Assembly: GCA_016779565.1 (NCBI GenBank)
Contig: JADHNJ010000013.1
Coordinates: 1-54,733 of the forward strand
DNA length: 54,733 bases
Reading direction: 5' to 3'
From: Pseudomonadales bacterium
GTDB lineage: Bacteria > Pseudomonadota > Gammaproteobacteria > Pseudomonadales > Azotimanducaceae
Within the stretch, counting starts at the first letter, position 1; each line of letters starts with the position of its first letter. Under the pieces are notes generated by a model. That model was not told where the DNA came from and did no database searches. It worked only from the letters and a program-made list of their open reading frames with translations. Shown piece after piece: positions 46,765-54,733 of this stretch. A program made the position numbers and the translations under genes.

Positions 46765-48473
46765 GGTTTTGCTCCGTTTAAAACTGTAGGCAACGAAGAG
46801 AACTCCCGCCCGCGCATCAAACCTTGATTCGGATTGTGGAACCGGTGACAGTCGATGCATTCGGATATCACCTTATTTCGGCTGTGCTCACTCCCGTGAC
46901 AAGACTGACAACTGGCTAGAGTAGGCATAAGAATGTCAGTGGCCACGGCAGAGGCCTTCGCTTGATGGCAGTCGCCACATGACTGATCAGCATGGGGCTT
47001 ATGGTCAAAGATGCTCTTAGGCATCCAAGTAGCAACCAATTTTACTGGCAACACTGTCCAGGAGGGCTGACCAGTGTCGGTCGTCGATCGAGTAACATCA
47101 TGGCAAATAGCACAGGTCGTTTCTTCGAAGATCATCTCTGCCGTTGATCTCGCCTTACGCTTGGCCATCACTAGCGCCTGCTCTCTAAGCGCAGCCTCCA
47201 TACGAGTTACCTTGCCTGGACGCTGTGCTGGAAAAGTAGGTCTCCCGGGTTCAAGATCCTGGCTCACAAGTGTTTGCCTGGCATAAAATTCTTCTAAGAT
47301 AGGGACCAGTAAATTCGCCTCCCCGTGCGGCAGCTGCCTTTTCGGAAAATCTGTATCGAAAGTCAACTGGTGACAACCCGAACAGTCCTTCTCCATTCTT
47401 ACTGGCTCGTAACTCGCGCCTCCCATTTCAACTTGATGACAGTCGGCACAGCCCATAACGACTCGAGCATCCCTTCCCTCAATACCTTCAGGATTTAAGT
47501 GCACATCATGAGGAAATTTTAGTTGCGAGCTGTCTTGTTTATTGGTTTCACTCAATGAAACGCGCTGGGTATTCCAGCCAGCAAATTTCTGATCATAGAC
47601 CTGCAAAGAAACTTTAAATTCGGGATGACTGAATTCAAAGTCACTGACCGGGGCCAGCGTCGTTTTTGTTTCTGCAAATGTTGCGACGTCACCATGACAG
47701 TTTGTGCAGCCGCGACTATCTTTATTAATTAACGCAGACGGATTATTGTGCTCGACGTGACAGGTTGCGCAGCGGGCCTCACCTAAGCCTACATCCGGGA
47801 ACCGGAACATACTGGCGTGATGGGTTATTTGCTGATGGCAGTTCAGACAGGTATTGTTTTGAACTTTTACAAATGGTGTCTCATGACATGCGGAACAGTT
47901 GTCACCAATCGTACGATGAGCGTTGTGTAGAGGACCTGAATCCCAAACGCCATCATCGGGGATCATGACGGCAGCCCGAATCGGTTCTCGCAATTCAGGC
48001 TCCAGAACCACCAAAAGCGGTGCTAGCAGGCAAGTTAAGAGGATCCCGGCCACTAGCAACCAAGATAATCCGCGTTTCGAAACCCCAGTTGTCGCTAACG
48101 ACTCCCGAAGGCTGTCCTGTAATTCAGTCGTTTTTCTACCCCGACGCTCGGTAAAGACCGCTAGCGCCGCGTCGTAGCCATCAACAGGTTCCAAAACAGT
48201 GACCTGGCAGGAACCAGCATTGATTTTGTCACCTGGACGTAACCGCGCGCCTAGGGTTTTTTTATTGTTGAGAAAGACCAGTGGTTTACCTAGCACGGAC
48301 AACCGCAATTCGCCAGCGTCCAGAGAAAACTCACAGCAACTCAGCGGAACCGCTTCATCTTCAATGACGATATCCTGATCGGAGGCCCGACCTAAGCGTA
48401 ACAACGCTCCTAAAAAGGTTCGTTCTTGAAACGATTCTTCATTCTTTAACTTGGTTTTAATTAAGAGTCGCAA
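46761..48473 (-). CDS. FHA domain - transmembrane - decahaem cytochrome fusion
   Basis: This 570-residue protein has a cytoplasmic N-terminal FHA domain (about 1-105: LRLGRASDQDIVIEDEAVPLS, then SLDAGELRLSVLGKPLVFLNN), a linker to 135 and one membrane helix (LSWLLVAGILLTCLLAPLLVVL, 136-157). The periplasmic part carries ten CXXCH sites (CSACH, CLNCH, CATCH, CTNCH, CADCH, CSGCH, CAICH, CGDCH, CQSCH, CIDCH). FHA domains bind phosphothreonine peptides, so a cytoplasmic signal could set the state of a periplasmic haem wire. TTG 48473 is the only usable start after an in-frame stop at 48480-48482. The gene lies six bases from the cytochrome b gene and overlaps the lipoprotein gene by four bases. 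Confidence 0.88.
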   Translation of the reverse strand: MRLLIKTKLKNEESFQERTFLGALLRLGRASDQDIVIEDEAVPLSCCEFSLDAGELRLSVLGKPLVFLNNKKTLGARLRPGDKINAGSCQVTVLEPVDGYDAALAVFTERRGRKTTELQDSLRESLATTGVSKRGLSWLLVAGILLTCLLAPLLVVLEPELREPIRAAVMIPDDGVWDSGPLHNAHRTIGDNCSACHETPFVKVQNNTCLNCHQQITHHASMFRFPDVGLGEARCATCHVEHNNPSALINKDSRGCTNCHGDVATFAETKTTLAPVSDFEFSHPEFKVSLQVYDQKFAGWNTQRVSLSETNKQDSSQLKFPHDVHLNPEGIEGRDARVVMGCADCHQVEMGGASYEPVRMEKDCSGCHQLTFDTDFPKRQLPHGEANLLVPILEEFYARQTLVSQDLEPGRPTFPAQRPGKVTRMEAALREQALVMAKRKARSTAEMIFEETTCAICHDVTRSTTDTGQPSWTVLPVKLVATWMPKSIFDHKPHADQSCGDCHQAKASAVATDILMPTLASCQSCHGSEHSRNKVISECIDCHRFHNPNQGLMRGREFSSLPTVLNGAKP

Positions 48474-48479
48474 ACGCCA

Positions 48480-49349
48480 TCACCAATAGATAAATACAGC
48501 AATAATATGGATGGTGACCGCTGCAAGCGCAGCAAACGCAAAGGGAATATGAACAATCAACCAAATTCGCAGCAATTCTGTCAATCTAACATCTTCTCGA
48601 ATTCTGCTCAGCAATCTCGCTCGGCGTCCCATCAACGTGAGCATACGTTGCAGCGCTTCTGCCTCATCAGCGTTATCACCGTTTTGTAGATGCTTAACGA
48701 GATATTCAGCAACGGTCTTCATATCTCTATTGCTACAGAGCCCTTTGTCAGGAAGTTGGACACTCGAGCGGTCTTTAGCGGTTAGTTGATCAAAGTAAGA
48801 CATTCCAATCTCTGTACGTTCAAGTGCGCCTCTAATGACTTTATCAACCTCTTCACCTAACTGATTTGAAAGTCGGACTATTTGACGATCTTCTTCTTTT
48901 AGATCTTCAAAGAGCGCCGCGCGCATTTTGCCCCTGCTATTTTCATTGATCCGTAAGGGATAGCGTGAGTACGCCCAGACACCATAAATGCCGCTTAAAC
49001 AAACCAACAACATTAAAATGTAAGCCAAAGTGTGGACATTGGCGCCAAACTGAAAACCTGTGTGCAGGGTTGCGACAAAAATAAGTGCAACCCCTAAATA
49101 TACATGTGCGCTGGTCCATCCCTTTACGGTACCAACATCTGATAGGTAATCACGCTTCCTTCGGCCAAGCCAAATCAACCAAAACATCATAATCGCAGCC
49201 ACGCCACCTAGTGCGTAGCCCACAGGGCTACCGCCATTTGGATCAACTGAGGGGTCTTGTGCGACATAACCGAAAATTGACAATACCACCAACAATGACG
49301 CCCAACGTAGCCAGCGCATCGAACGATGAACGAGAAATGATTCAGTCAT
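48480..49349 (-). CDS. Diheme b-type membrane cytochrome
   Basis: This 289-residue protein has about five membrane helices (15-30, 45-62, 83-100, 107-126, 262-287) with a cytoplasmic-looking charged loop at about 130-255 containing EDLKEEDRQIVRLSNQLGEEVDKVI. Histidine pairs with 14-residue spacing, His82/His96 and His267/His281, lie in two helices, the classic arrangement for two bis-His b haems, as in cytochrome b, formate dehydrogenase gamma and related subunits. It is therefore a good candidate for moving electrons across the membrane between the FAD/FeS protein or the quinone pool and the FHA-cytochrome. ATG start with a weak ribosome site. Confidence 0.85.
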   Translation of the reverse strand: MTESFLVHRSMRWLRWASLLVVLSIFGYVAQDPSVDPNGGSPVGYALGGVAAIMMFWLIWLGRRKRDYLSDVGTVKGWTSAHVYLGVALIFVATLHTGFQFGANVHTLAYILMLLVCLSGIYGVWAYSRYPLRINENSRGKMRAALFEDLKEEDRQIVRLSNQLGEEVDKVIRGALERTEIGMSYFDQLTAKDRSSVQLPDKGLCSNRDMKTVAEYLVKHLQNGDNADEAEALQRMLTLMGRRARLLSRIREDVRLTELLRIWLIVHIPFAFAALAAVTIHIIAVFIYW

Positions 49350-49418
49350 AATGCAATAAGGCCTTATGAATCAACTTGCCATCCTCTCGCAGGCATGCGT
49401 TCTGACTTTTAAGTGTGC

Positions 49419-51830
49419 TCATAAATATCGCTCCGAGATGGTCTGCACGAACGCCTCGGGTGCCAATCGACTGGCCGCACCAGTGGGACATGCCCTTACG
49501 CAGGCAGGCCCACCAGTTAGATCTTTACACATGTCGCACTTAACAGCTTTTTTTATGGCGGCACTAGTATCGCCAGTCTCCCCCTCCGTCGCCGTCCTGC
49601 TTTTAGGTTTAGGCACTGCATCGCCAAAAAACAACGCTCGCCAAAAACCCTTTCCCTCGGTGCTTGGATAAGCCATCTGAATGACATCGTAAGGACAATT
49701 TTGCTCACAATTACCGCAGCCAATACAATTGTCACCAATGAAGACTTCGCCTCCCGGAGCGCGTTGGATGGCATCGGGTGGACAATCTTTCATACAGTGC
49801 GGATCCTCACAATGTCTGCAAGAAGTAGGTACATGCACTTCCGCAAAAATAGCGCCGCCCTGACGATTAAGCCTTGAGGTGCCCTGATGGGTTTGGGCGC
49901 AAGCCGTCTCGCAGTTATCGCAATTAATACACAACGATTTATTAATCAGTAAAACATCGGTGGCCTCTCCAAGCCCTTGCCTTAACAGAAAATCGAGGAC
50001 CCCTGCGGCTTCCTCGCTGCTTTGCCGACTCAGATTGTCTTGCAAACGGCTTTGCATCACCTCTTCTAGGCGCGTTTTTAGATTTTCATTTGAAGCCAAG
50101 AGACGCTTAAAGTTGTAGGTATTTACGGATATCGTTTGCGTCTTAACAGAGGCTCGCACTGTTGCCGACCGCTTATGGCCTCCTAGTAGGCCCATCTCAC
50201 CTACATAATTTCCGGCCGAAACATAGGACACAGGCAACTCTTTGCCTGCGTAAGTCTTTAGGACGCTGACCGATCCGGAGCGAATCAGGTGCAACGCATC
50301 AGCATCATCACCTTCGTTGAAAATAGCCTCACCAGCTTGGTATTCGTTTATCAGAGCAGAAGATGCGATGGGCTGAAGCTCGGCAATGCTGAGTTCAGGC
50401 GCAAAACGTCCTTGTATAGCACGCAGCACAAAAGTTTCATCGAGAACCTGTTTGACTGAGGGCACTGAATTGAGGAGCTTGTTCATACACCTTCGAGGGA
50501 TTTCAACAAGCTCACAGTTGTCACCAGCAAGCACAGTTGCAGACCTGCGTCGACCTGACAACAAGCTAAGCTCACCAAAGAAGTCACCCTGCTTTGAAGT
50601 GATCGCTTCGCCCGATTCCAACTTAATCAGTACTTCGCCCCGAAGAATTGCATAAAAACTGTTGGTATAGTCGTTTTTCCTAAAAATGATCTCACCAGAA
50701 TTTGGTTTGTGGACCAAAGAATCGAGTATCAACTCACGAAACATTAAAGGGTTAACATCACTAAACAGCCTGATCTTTTCCTGCATCATGGCTAAAACTT
50801 CGTCGACGCTATTGTTGACGCCCAGTACGTGAAACTTTTCGGCGAGCAGATCGTGGTCAGCTGGTTGGACCGGCTTACCTTGGATATAGTCGATAACCTC
50901 ATAACCTTGATTCATGGCCTGCTTAATCAGAGGGTATCCGGCCAACGCTCCAATAATATAAAGGCCGGGAACTGAGCTTTCATAGCGCGTTGAGAGCACC
51001 GGTAAACTTGACGGATCCTCGCTTGGAAAAGTAACCCCAAAAGATTCAACTAATCCTCGAGGAGGAATGGCTCCCAAACGGGCTATCACTCTGTTAGCAG
51101 ACAGCGCTACCTCGCCTTCCGCTGTGGACAAGGTCACAACACATGCTGAGCCGGAATCGACAGGAGATATCCCAATCGGCTGAGAATCGAAAAGGCAACT
51201 GATATCACCGGCTGATATCGCATCCTGAATCTGAGTAATATTGCCCTCTTTAGCTCTAGTAAACTCATCACGACGGTTAACAATAGTTACTTTGTTTTGC
51301 TTACTGAGCGCAATCGCATTCTCAATAGCCGCATCACCTGCGCCTACCACTAAGATCATTTCGTTTTGGATTTCGTCGGGGTCATCCAGCTGATACTCAA
51401 CAAAAGTTGAGTCGTCCGCGGCCAGCCCTAAGGTCCGTAAATTCCCCTGAACCCCGATGCCTAGGACGACATTTTCTGCTAGTACCTGCTCTTCATTTGA
51501 AAGACGAATCCGAAAGTCGCCTTTTACTCCGTCAATAGTAGTTACTTCCGCGCCTAACTGGATATTGATTCGATGCTCTCTGAGTGACTGGTGCCACTCT
51601 GCTAGCACTTTTTCGCGAGTACCTTGGGCAAATGGCATCTCGCTGCGCAGGGGCAGGATGCTGGGCTCTGCCATCACGTGCTTGCCCTTTTGATACTTAT
51701 GTATGGTAGCGGCGATTGCTGAAGACTTCTCAAGCAAGACGTGCGAAATGCCCAATGCTGCTGCGCGGGCTGCCGCACTTAACCCTCCAGGCCCTGCACC
51801 TACGACTGCGATTTCATACTTTTTGGTCAC
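49419..51830 (-). CDS. FAD/NAD(P) oxidoreductase - two cNMP-binding domains - four [4Fe-4S] fusion
   Basis: This 803-residue cytoplasmic protein begins with a thioredoxin-reductase-like flavoprotein: GAGPGG at 11-16 for FAD and VVGAGDAAIENA near 161-172 for NAD(P). It lacks the CXXC active disulfide, so it is not a thioredoxin reductase. Two cyclic-nucleotide-binding folds follow (about 355-455 and 475-580, with GDFFGELSLLSGRRRSATV and GNYVGEMGLLGGHKRSATV). The C-terminal 180 residues have four 4-Cys sets: Cys634/637/640/644, 671/674/679/683, 702/705/708/712 and 765/768/777/781, as in DmsB/HybA-type electron-transfer subunits. GTG start with AAAAGG 12 bases upstream. First gene of the operon and probable entry point for electrons. 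Confidence 0.9.
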   Translation of the reverse strand: MTKKYEIAVVGAGPGGLSAAARAAALGISHVLLEKSSAIAATIHKYQKGKHVMAEPSILPLRSEMPFAQGTREKVLAEWHQSLREHRINIQLGAEVTTIDGVKGDFRIRLSNEEQVLAENVVLGIGVQGNLRTLGLAADDSTFVEYQLDDPDEIQNEMILVVGAGDAAIENAIALSKQNKVTIVNRRDEFTRAKEGNITQIQDAISAGDISCLFDSQPIGISPVDSGSACVVTLSTAEGEVALSANRVIARLGAIPPRGLVESFGVTFPSEDPSSLPVLSTRYESSVPGLYIIGALAGYPLIKQAMNQGYEVIDYIQGKPVQPADHDLLAEKFHVLGVNNSVDEVLAMMQEKIRLFSDVNPLMFRELILDSLVHKPNSGEIIFRKNDYTNSFYAILRGEVLIKLESGEAITSKQGDFFGELSLLSGRRRSATVLAGDNCELVEIPRRCMNKLLNSVPSVKQVLDETFVLRAIQGRFAPELSIAELQPIASSALINEYQAGEAIFNEGDDADALHLIRSGSVSVLKTYAGKELPVSYVSAGNYVGEMGLLGGHKRSATVRASVKTQTISVNTYNFKRLLASNENLKTRLEEVMQSRLQDNLSRQSSEEAAGVLDFLLRQGLGEATDVLLINKSLCINCDNCETACAQTHQGTSRLNRQGGAIFAEVHVPTSCRHCEDPHCMKDCPPDAIQRAPGGEVFIGDNCIGCGNCEQNCPYDVIQMAYPSTEGKGFWRALFFGDAVPKPKSRTATEGETGDTSAAIKKAVKCDMCKDLTGGPACVRACPTGAASRLAPEAFVQTISERYL

Positions 51831-51874
51831 GTTCGTGTCGTACCTTTTACTTCAGGCTTGTCAATCAAAAATGA

Positions 51875-51916
51875 ATAATATTGTTATTTTTTCATTTCTT
51901 GCTTGATTGTACTCAA
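51875..51916 (-). promoter_or_regulatory. FNR/Anr-like promoter of the electron-transfer operon
   Basis: The minus strand carries TTGAGTACAATCAA (51916 to 51903), which matches the FNR consensus TTGATnnnnATCAA at nine of ten positions, and a -10-like TATTAT (51880 to 51875). A transcript start placed seven bases past the -10 would be near 51868, which puts the FNR site centre at -41.5, the standard class II activator position, with about 37 bases of leader to the GTG at 51830. The geometry is seen; binding is inference. Confidence 0.7.
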
Positions 51917-52876
51917 AACTCCGATCTCTGCCATAAAATTTATTGACTGATGAACAAGACCCTTCGACCAGAAGGATCATTCATCGCTTAACTCAAAAAC
52001 GATCATGGCGCCTCATCATCGAAGCCTGATAATCCCTTGGACTGGCCCGCGCCTGTGATTCGACAGACGTGCCAGCGCAAACTGCTCAGAATAAAGCCCC
52101 ATATAGAGTTCCCGCCTCCAATAATGAATTGCCTTTCATGAAAGCTACCCGTCTCACCTAGATGCAAAAAGAACCGATAAAGATAAAGCCCATTCAAAAG
52201 AATTTGGATCACCCAATTCAGACGCCAACAGATATGTACTTACCGATAGGTTGGAGATATCAGAACGAAAAGACTTACGCGCACAGTTGTTTTCTTTTTT
52301 TACCGAATGTAACTGTAAATCTTAAAAAGTAACTTCAAAGTTTAATTTGGAGAGCTTTAAGACTTTATAAAGATAGGGCCAATCATTCTGAATCAGACGT
52401 AAAGATGAATTCATGTGTTAGAAAAATGCTGTGATTTGTTTACCAACGATGCTACGGATACTTTAAGGGAGTTTTTTCTGCGTTCTAGCTTTTTCGGAAC
52501 AATTAAGCGCTTTTTCGGAAAATTCCTAGGCTGAACGGAAAGATAGATGTTTTTAAAGGAGGAAATGGGTGGAGCTAGGTGCACTTGTTGCCCTAATCCT
52601 ACACCAATTCGCTTGTCAGCTACGGTAGATCAATAGCCTACGCATCCTTGGTTCACTGTTAAAGGCAGCAAAAGGTCTACTGTTTTATCTACTGCTGCGC
52701 CTCATTGTTAAAAGCTTCCACCCGCTGTCTCCTATTGTGCAACCTAGTCATTGATTGTTCTTGTGGAGGATGTGGAGGGTTTTAAAAGCTGTAAAGGTGG
52801 GGTAGGCAGGAGGCCATCCCACGCCCTACCTGGATATAGCATTGCATGAACATTTTTAGAGGCTTTGGCGTGTTCG
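51917..52876. other. Intergenic region without a supported gene
   Basis: About 950 bp of mainly A/T-rich DNA. A repeated ctttttcgga word occurs at about 52488 and 52510. An inverted pair GGTAGG/CCTACC at 52801-52830 lies beyond the end of the TSP3 gene and may end its transcript, although no T run follows. No family-like protein is seen; the 69-codon frame near 52003 is not convincing. Confidence 0.4.
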
Positions 52877-54733
52877 CTAGTCACTTGGAACACGCGCTTT
52901 AATATACGCCGCAACGGCCTCAGCGGTATCCCGTTCAGCGCCTGAGCCGACTGCGCCCGAGATCAACGAATCACCCGAAAATCCAAACAAGTAGCGTATG
53001 AGCAGCAGCCCATCTGTGAGCGGCTGAGACTGGCCATCTCCGTCGATATCAAGTTGCGCATCAGCGTCCGATAAATATTGCGTGATCCTATCAGAGGAAG
53101 CGCGAGCAGCATCGGTTGCGATGGCACCAGAGGTAAGCGACGCGCCACTAAAACCAAACAGGTGTCGGATGACTAACAACCCATCTGTAAGAGGTGTCGC
53201 TTCTAGGTTTTCGTCAACATCAAAGCTAAAGCAGCCAGTTTTACAAGAGACTCGGCTAAGCGGGTCGGTACCATCGATCGCTTCTTGCGCATCACTGACG
53301 CCATCTCCATCATCATCTGGATCAGCCTCATTACCAATACCATCTAAATCTGTGTCTAGAGTTTCGAATGCATCAAATGGAAAGGCATCCGCGTTGTCGC
53401 CGACACCGTCGCCGTCTGAGTCTCTCGTCTCAGACGCATCCTCAGGAAAGGCATCACTATTGTCGCCTACGCCATCTGCGTCCGAGTCTAGGGTCTCACT
53501 GGCGTCTAGGGGAAAAGCATCACTGCCATCCTCTACGCCATCGTTATCATCGTCAGCATCAGCAAGCATCCCCACGCTTGTGCAGTCGGCGTTACAGTCA
53601 TCGGGATAACCGTCCCCATCAAAATCCGGACGGCCTTCCAAACTAATCTGAGGGAAGCCATCACGATTATCCCCAACGCCATCACCGTCGGAGTCTTTTG
53701 ACTCGGACGCATCATTGGGGAAGGCATCCCCATTATCACCAGTACCGTCTGAATCACTGTCTACTGTTTCATTTGGATCCTTGGGGAAGGCATCGGCTGC
53801 ATCAGCTACACCGTCATTATCATCGTCGTCATCGGCCTCATCGCCTACTCCATCGAGGTCAAAATCACTGGACTCCCTCGGATTTTCTGGAAAGCGATCG
53901 TCCGCATCTTCAACACCATCGTTATCGTCATCCGCGTCACAAGCATTACCCAAGTCATCAAAATCGGTGTCCTTTTGATCGTTGTTGACCACATCGGGGC
54001 AGTTATCTACCTCGTTAGCAATCCCATCTAGATCTCGATCAACCGGGTCTAGATCCGTCACAATCTCTAGATCATCCGGCAAAAAGTTATTGTCTAAATC
54101 AAAGTCACAAGCATCGCCGAATCCGTCGTTATCAGAGTCCAGCTGGTCGGGATTTACATCAGATGGGCAGTTATCCACTTGATTCAAAGCACCATCACGG
54201 TCTGAATCTGAGTCAACGCCCCCAACCGCCTCATAACCCAAGGAAACTGTATTGTTGCTCAAACTATCGTCGGGAAATTGCTCTGCTAGGGTTTCGTCGA
54301 GAAACACGCCCATGCTGACGTAAACATAATCTTTCCTTTTATCCAACGGTAGGATTACCGGCAGCTCTAGGTAGCCGAAATTCCGGTTCCCAAAAAGTTG
54401 GCTAATCGGGATAATACACAACACAAAGACAAAGCTTTGCTCGCTTGCGACGGCACAAAATTCAGTATCACCCAATACCTGGGTCCCTGCCGGGAAGTAG
54501 ACCGCGATCGCCACCACGTTATCAGGCTCTGGGTTGACTTGGCCGGAGGTAAAGGAAACGGGCAATGCGAAGCGCATTTGTGTGCCAGAGAAGACCGCGT
54601 TTTCGAACCCAACGGCAGAAGGAGAAAGACTATCTGGGCCAACGGAGGAAAGGTTTAAACCACCACCACCATTACTATCAGGGACGCTGTCCCCCTCGAA
54701 CTCTCGAAATGTGGGCTCCTGGTTCCCAAAAGG
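52877..54733 (-). CDS. 5'-truncated secreted TSP3-repeat protein with two dockerin-like modules
   Basis: The reading frame is open to the right edge of the window, so the N-terminus is missing. After a beta-rich part (about the first 220 residues seen) come roughly a dozen thrombospondin type 3 calcium-binding units (DSDNDGFGD, DADDDNDGVED, DSDGDGVGDNADAFP). The C-terminal 120 residues hold two similar modules, FDVDENLEATPLTDGLLVIRHLFGF and LDIDGDGQSQPLTDGLLLIRYLFGF in part, each with calcium-loop and paired-helix look like dockerins. Proteins of this type are secreted, calcium-stabilised and often surface-attached. Apparent plus-strand frames over the repeats are shadow frames produced by the repetitive codons. 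Confidence 0.88.
   Translation of the reverse strand, partial: PFGNQEPTFREFEGDSVPDSNGGGGLNLSSVGPDSLSPSAVGFENAVFSGTQMRFALPVSFTSGQVNPEPDNVVAIAVYFPAGTQVLGDTEFCAVASEQSFVFVLCIIPISQLFGNRNFGYLELPVILPLDKRKDYVYVSMGVFLDETLAEQFPDDSLSNNTVSLGYEAVGGVDSDSDRDGALNQVDNCPSDVNPDQLDSDNDGFGDACDFDLDNNFLPDDLEIVTDLDPVDRDLDGIANEVDNCPDVVNNDQKDTDFDDLGNACDADDDNDGVEDADDRFPENPRESSDFDLDGVGDEADDDDDNDGVADAADAFPKDPNETVDSDSDGTGDNGDAFPNDASESKDSDGDGVGDNRDGFPQISLEGRPDFDGDGYPDDCNADCTSVGMLADADDDNDGVEDGSDAFPLDASETLDSDADGVGDNSDAFPEDASETRDSDGDGVGDNADAFPFDAFETLDTDLDGIGNEADPDDDGDGVSDAQEAIDGTDPLSRVSCKTGCFSFDVDENLEATPLTDGLLVIRHLFGFSGASLTSGAIATDAARASSDRITQYLSDADAQLDIDGDGQSQPLTDGLLLIRYLFGFSGDSLISGAVGSGAERDTAEAVAAYIKARVPSD

Noticed and set aside
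46765-46860. Upstream extension of the GlcG/HbpS-like lipoprotein
   Set aside because: It overlaps the FHA-cytochrome coding end, would bury the lipobox and lacks a ribosome site; the TTG at 46764 has GGAG at seven bases.
52003-52212. 69-codon minus-strand frame in the gap after the operon
   Set aside because: No ribosome site or family resemblance; A/T-rich surroundings.
53082-53988. Ser- and His-rich plus-strand frames over the TSP3 gene
   Set aside because: They arise from the repetitive GAC/GAT codons of the TSP3 repeats read on the opposite strand.

Overview
The window looks like a chromosomal segment of a marine or aquatic gammaproteobacterium. The signs are a TonB-dependent receptor with the usual EEIVVTARQR box, BetI-type and GPH-type families, Shine-Dalgarno sites of the GGAG type, a roughly balanced base composition by eye, and a long thrombospondin-type-3/dockerin-like secreted protein. 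No rRNA, tRNA, insertion sequence, phage gene or CRISPR array was seen. The taxonomic placement is inference only.

Positions 1-17,262 hold scattered metabolic genes: an SDR dehydrogenase, an enoyl-CoA hydratase, an M50-type membrane protease homologue, a receiver/degenerate-kinase protein, an F420-type (Ddn-like) protein, a DsbA-like isomerase coupled to a type-B carboxylesterase, a TonB receptor with a clear terminator, a TPR-sulfotransferase coupled to a propeller-like protein, an MFS transporter, an exported amidohydrolase and an aspartyl/asparaginyl hydroxylase-like protein.

Positions 17,520-32,912 form a catabolic island. A BetI-like TetR regulator is divergent from an operon of two phytoene-desaturase-like FAD enzymes, a GcvT-like folate methyltransferase and a Rieske oxygenase. 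A perfect 18-bp palindrome lies in the divergent promoter region. Next come a second Rieske oxygenase, two class III aminotransferases, a GPH-type transporter, two membrane proteins of unknown role and a DAO-type FAD oxidase. The set fits oxidative demethylation and deamination of an N- or O-methylated compound; the substrate is unknown. Positions 33,378-36,528 hold a small exported protein, an esterase and an aldo/keto reductase.

Positions 37,528-51,830 are the most remarkable part: a seven-gene minus-strand operon that looks like an undescribed electron-transfer conduit. In transcription order it encodes an FAD/NAD(P) - double cNMP-binding - four [4Fe-4S] fusion; a diheme b-type membrane cytochrome; an FHA-TM-decaheme cytochrome fusion; a lipoprotein with two GlcG/HbpS-like domains; an outer-membrane beta-barrel; a 1,276-residue decaheme cytochrome with a C-terminal six-blade LVIVD propeller; and a pentaheme cytochrome. 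That is 25 c-type haem motifs, two predicted b haems and four Fe-S clusters. Upstream is an FNR/Anr-like site whose centre lies exactly 41.5 bp from the start predicted by a TATTAT -10 element, so low-oxygen induction is plausible. Electrons could pass from NAD(P)H in the cytoplasm through the membrane cytochrome to the periplasmic haem wires and, via the barrel, to the outside or to a periplasmic acceptor. The direction and substrate of the flow cannot be told from the sequence.

The window ends in a 5'-truncated calcium-binding TSP3-repeat protein with two dockerin-like modules.
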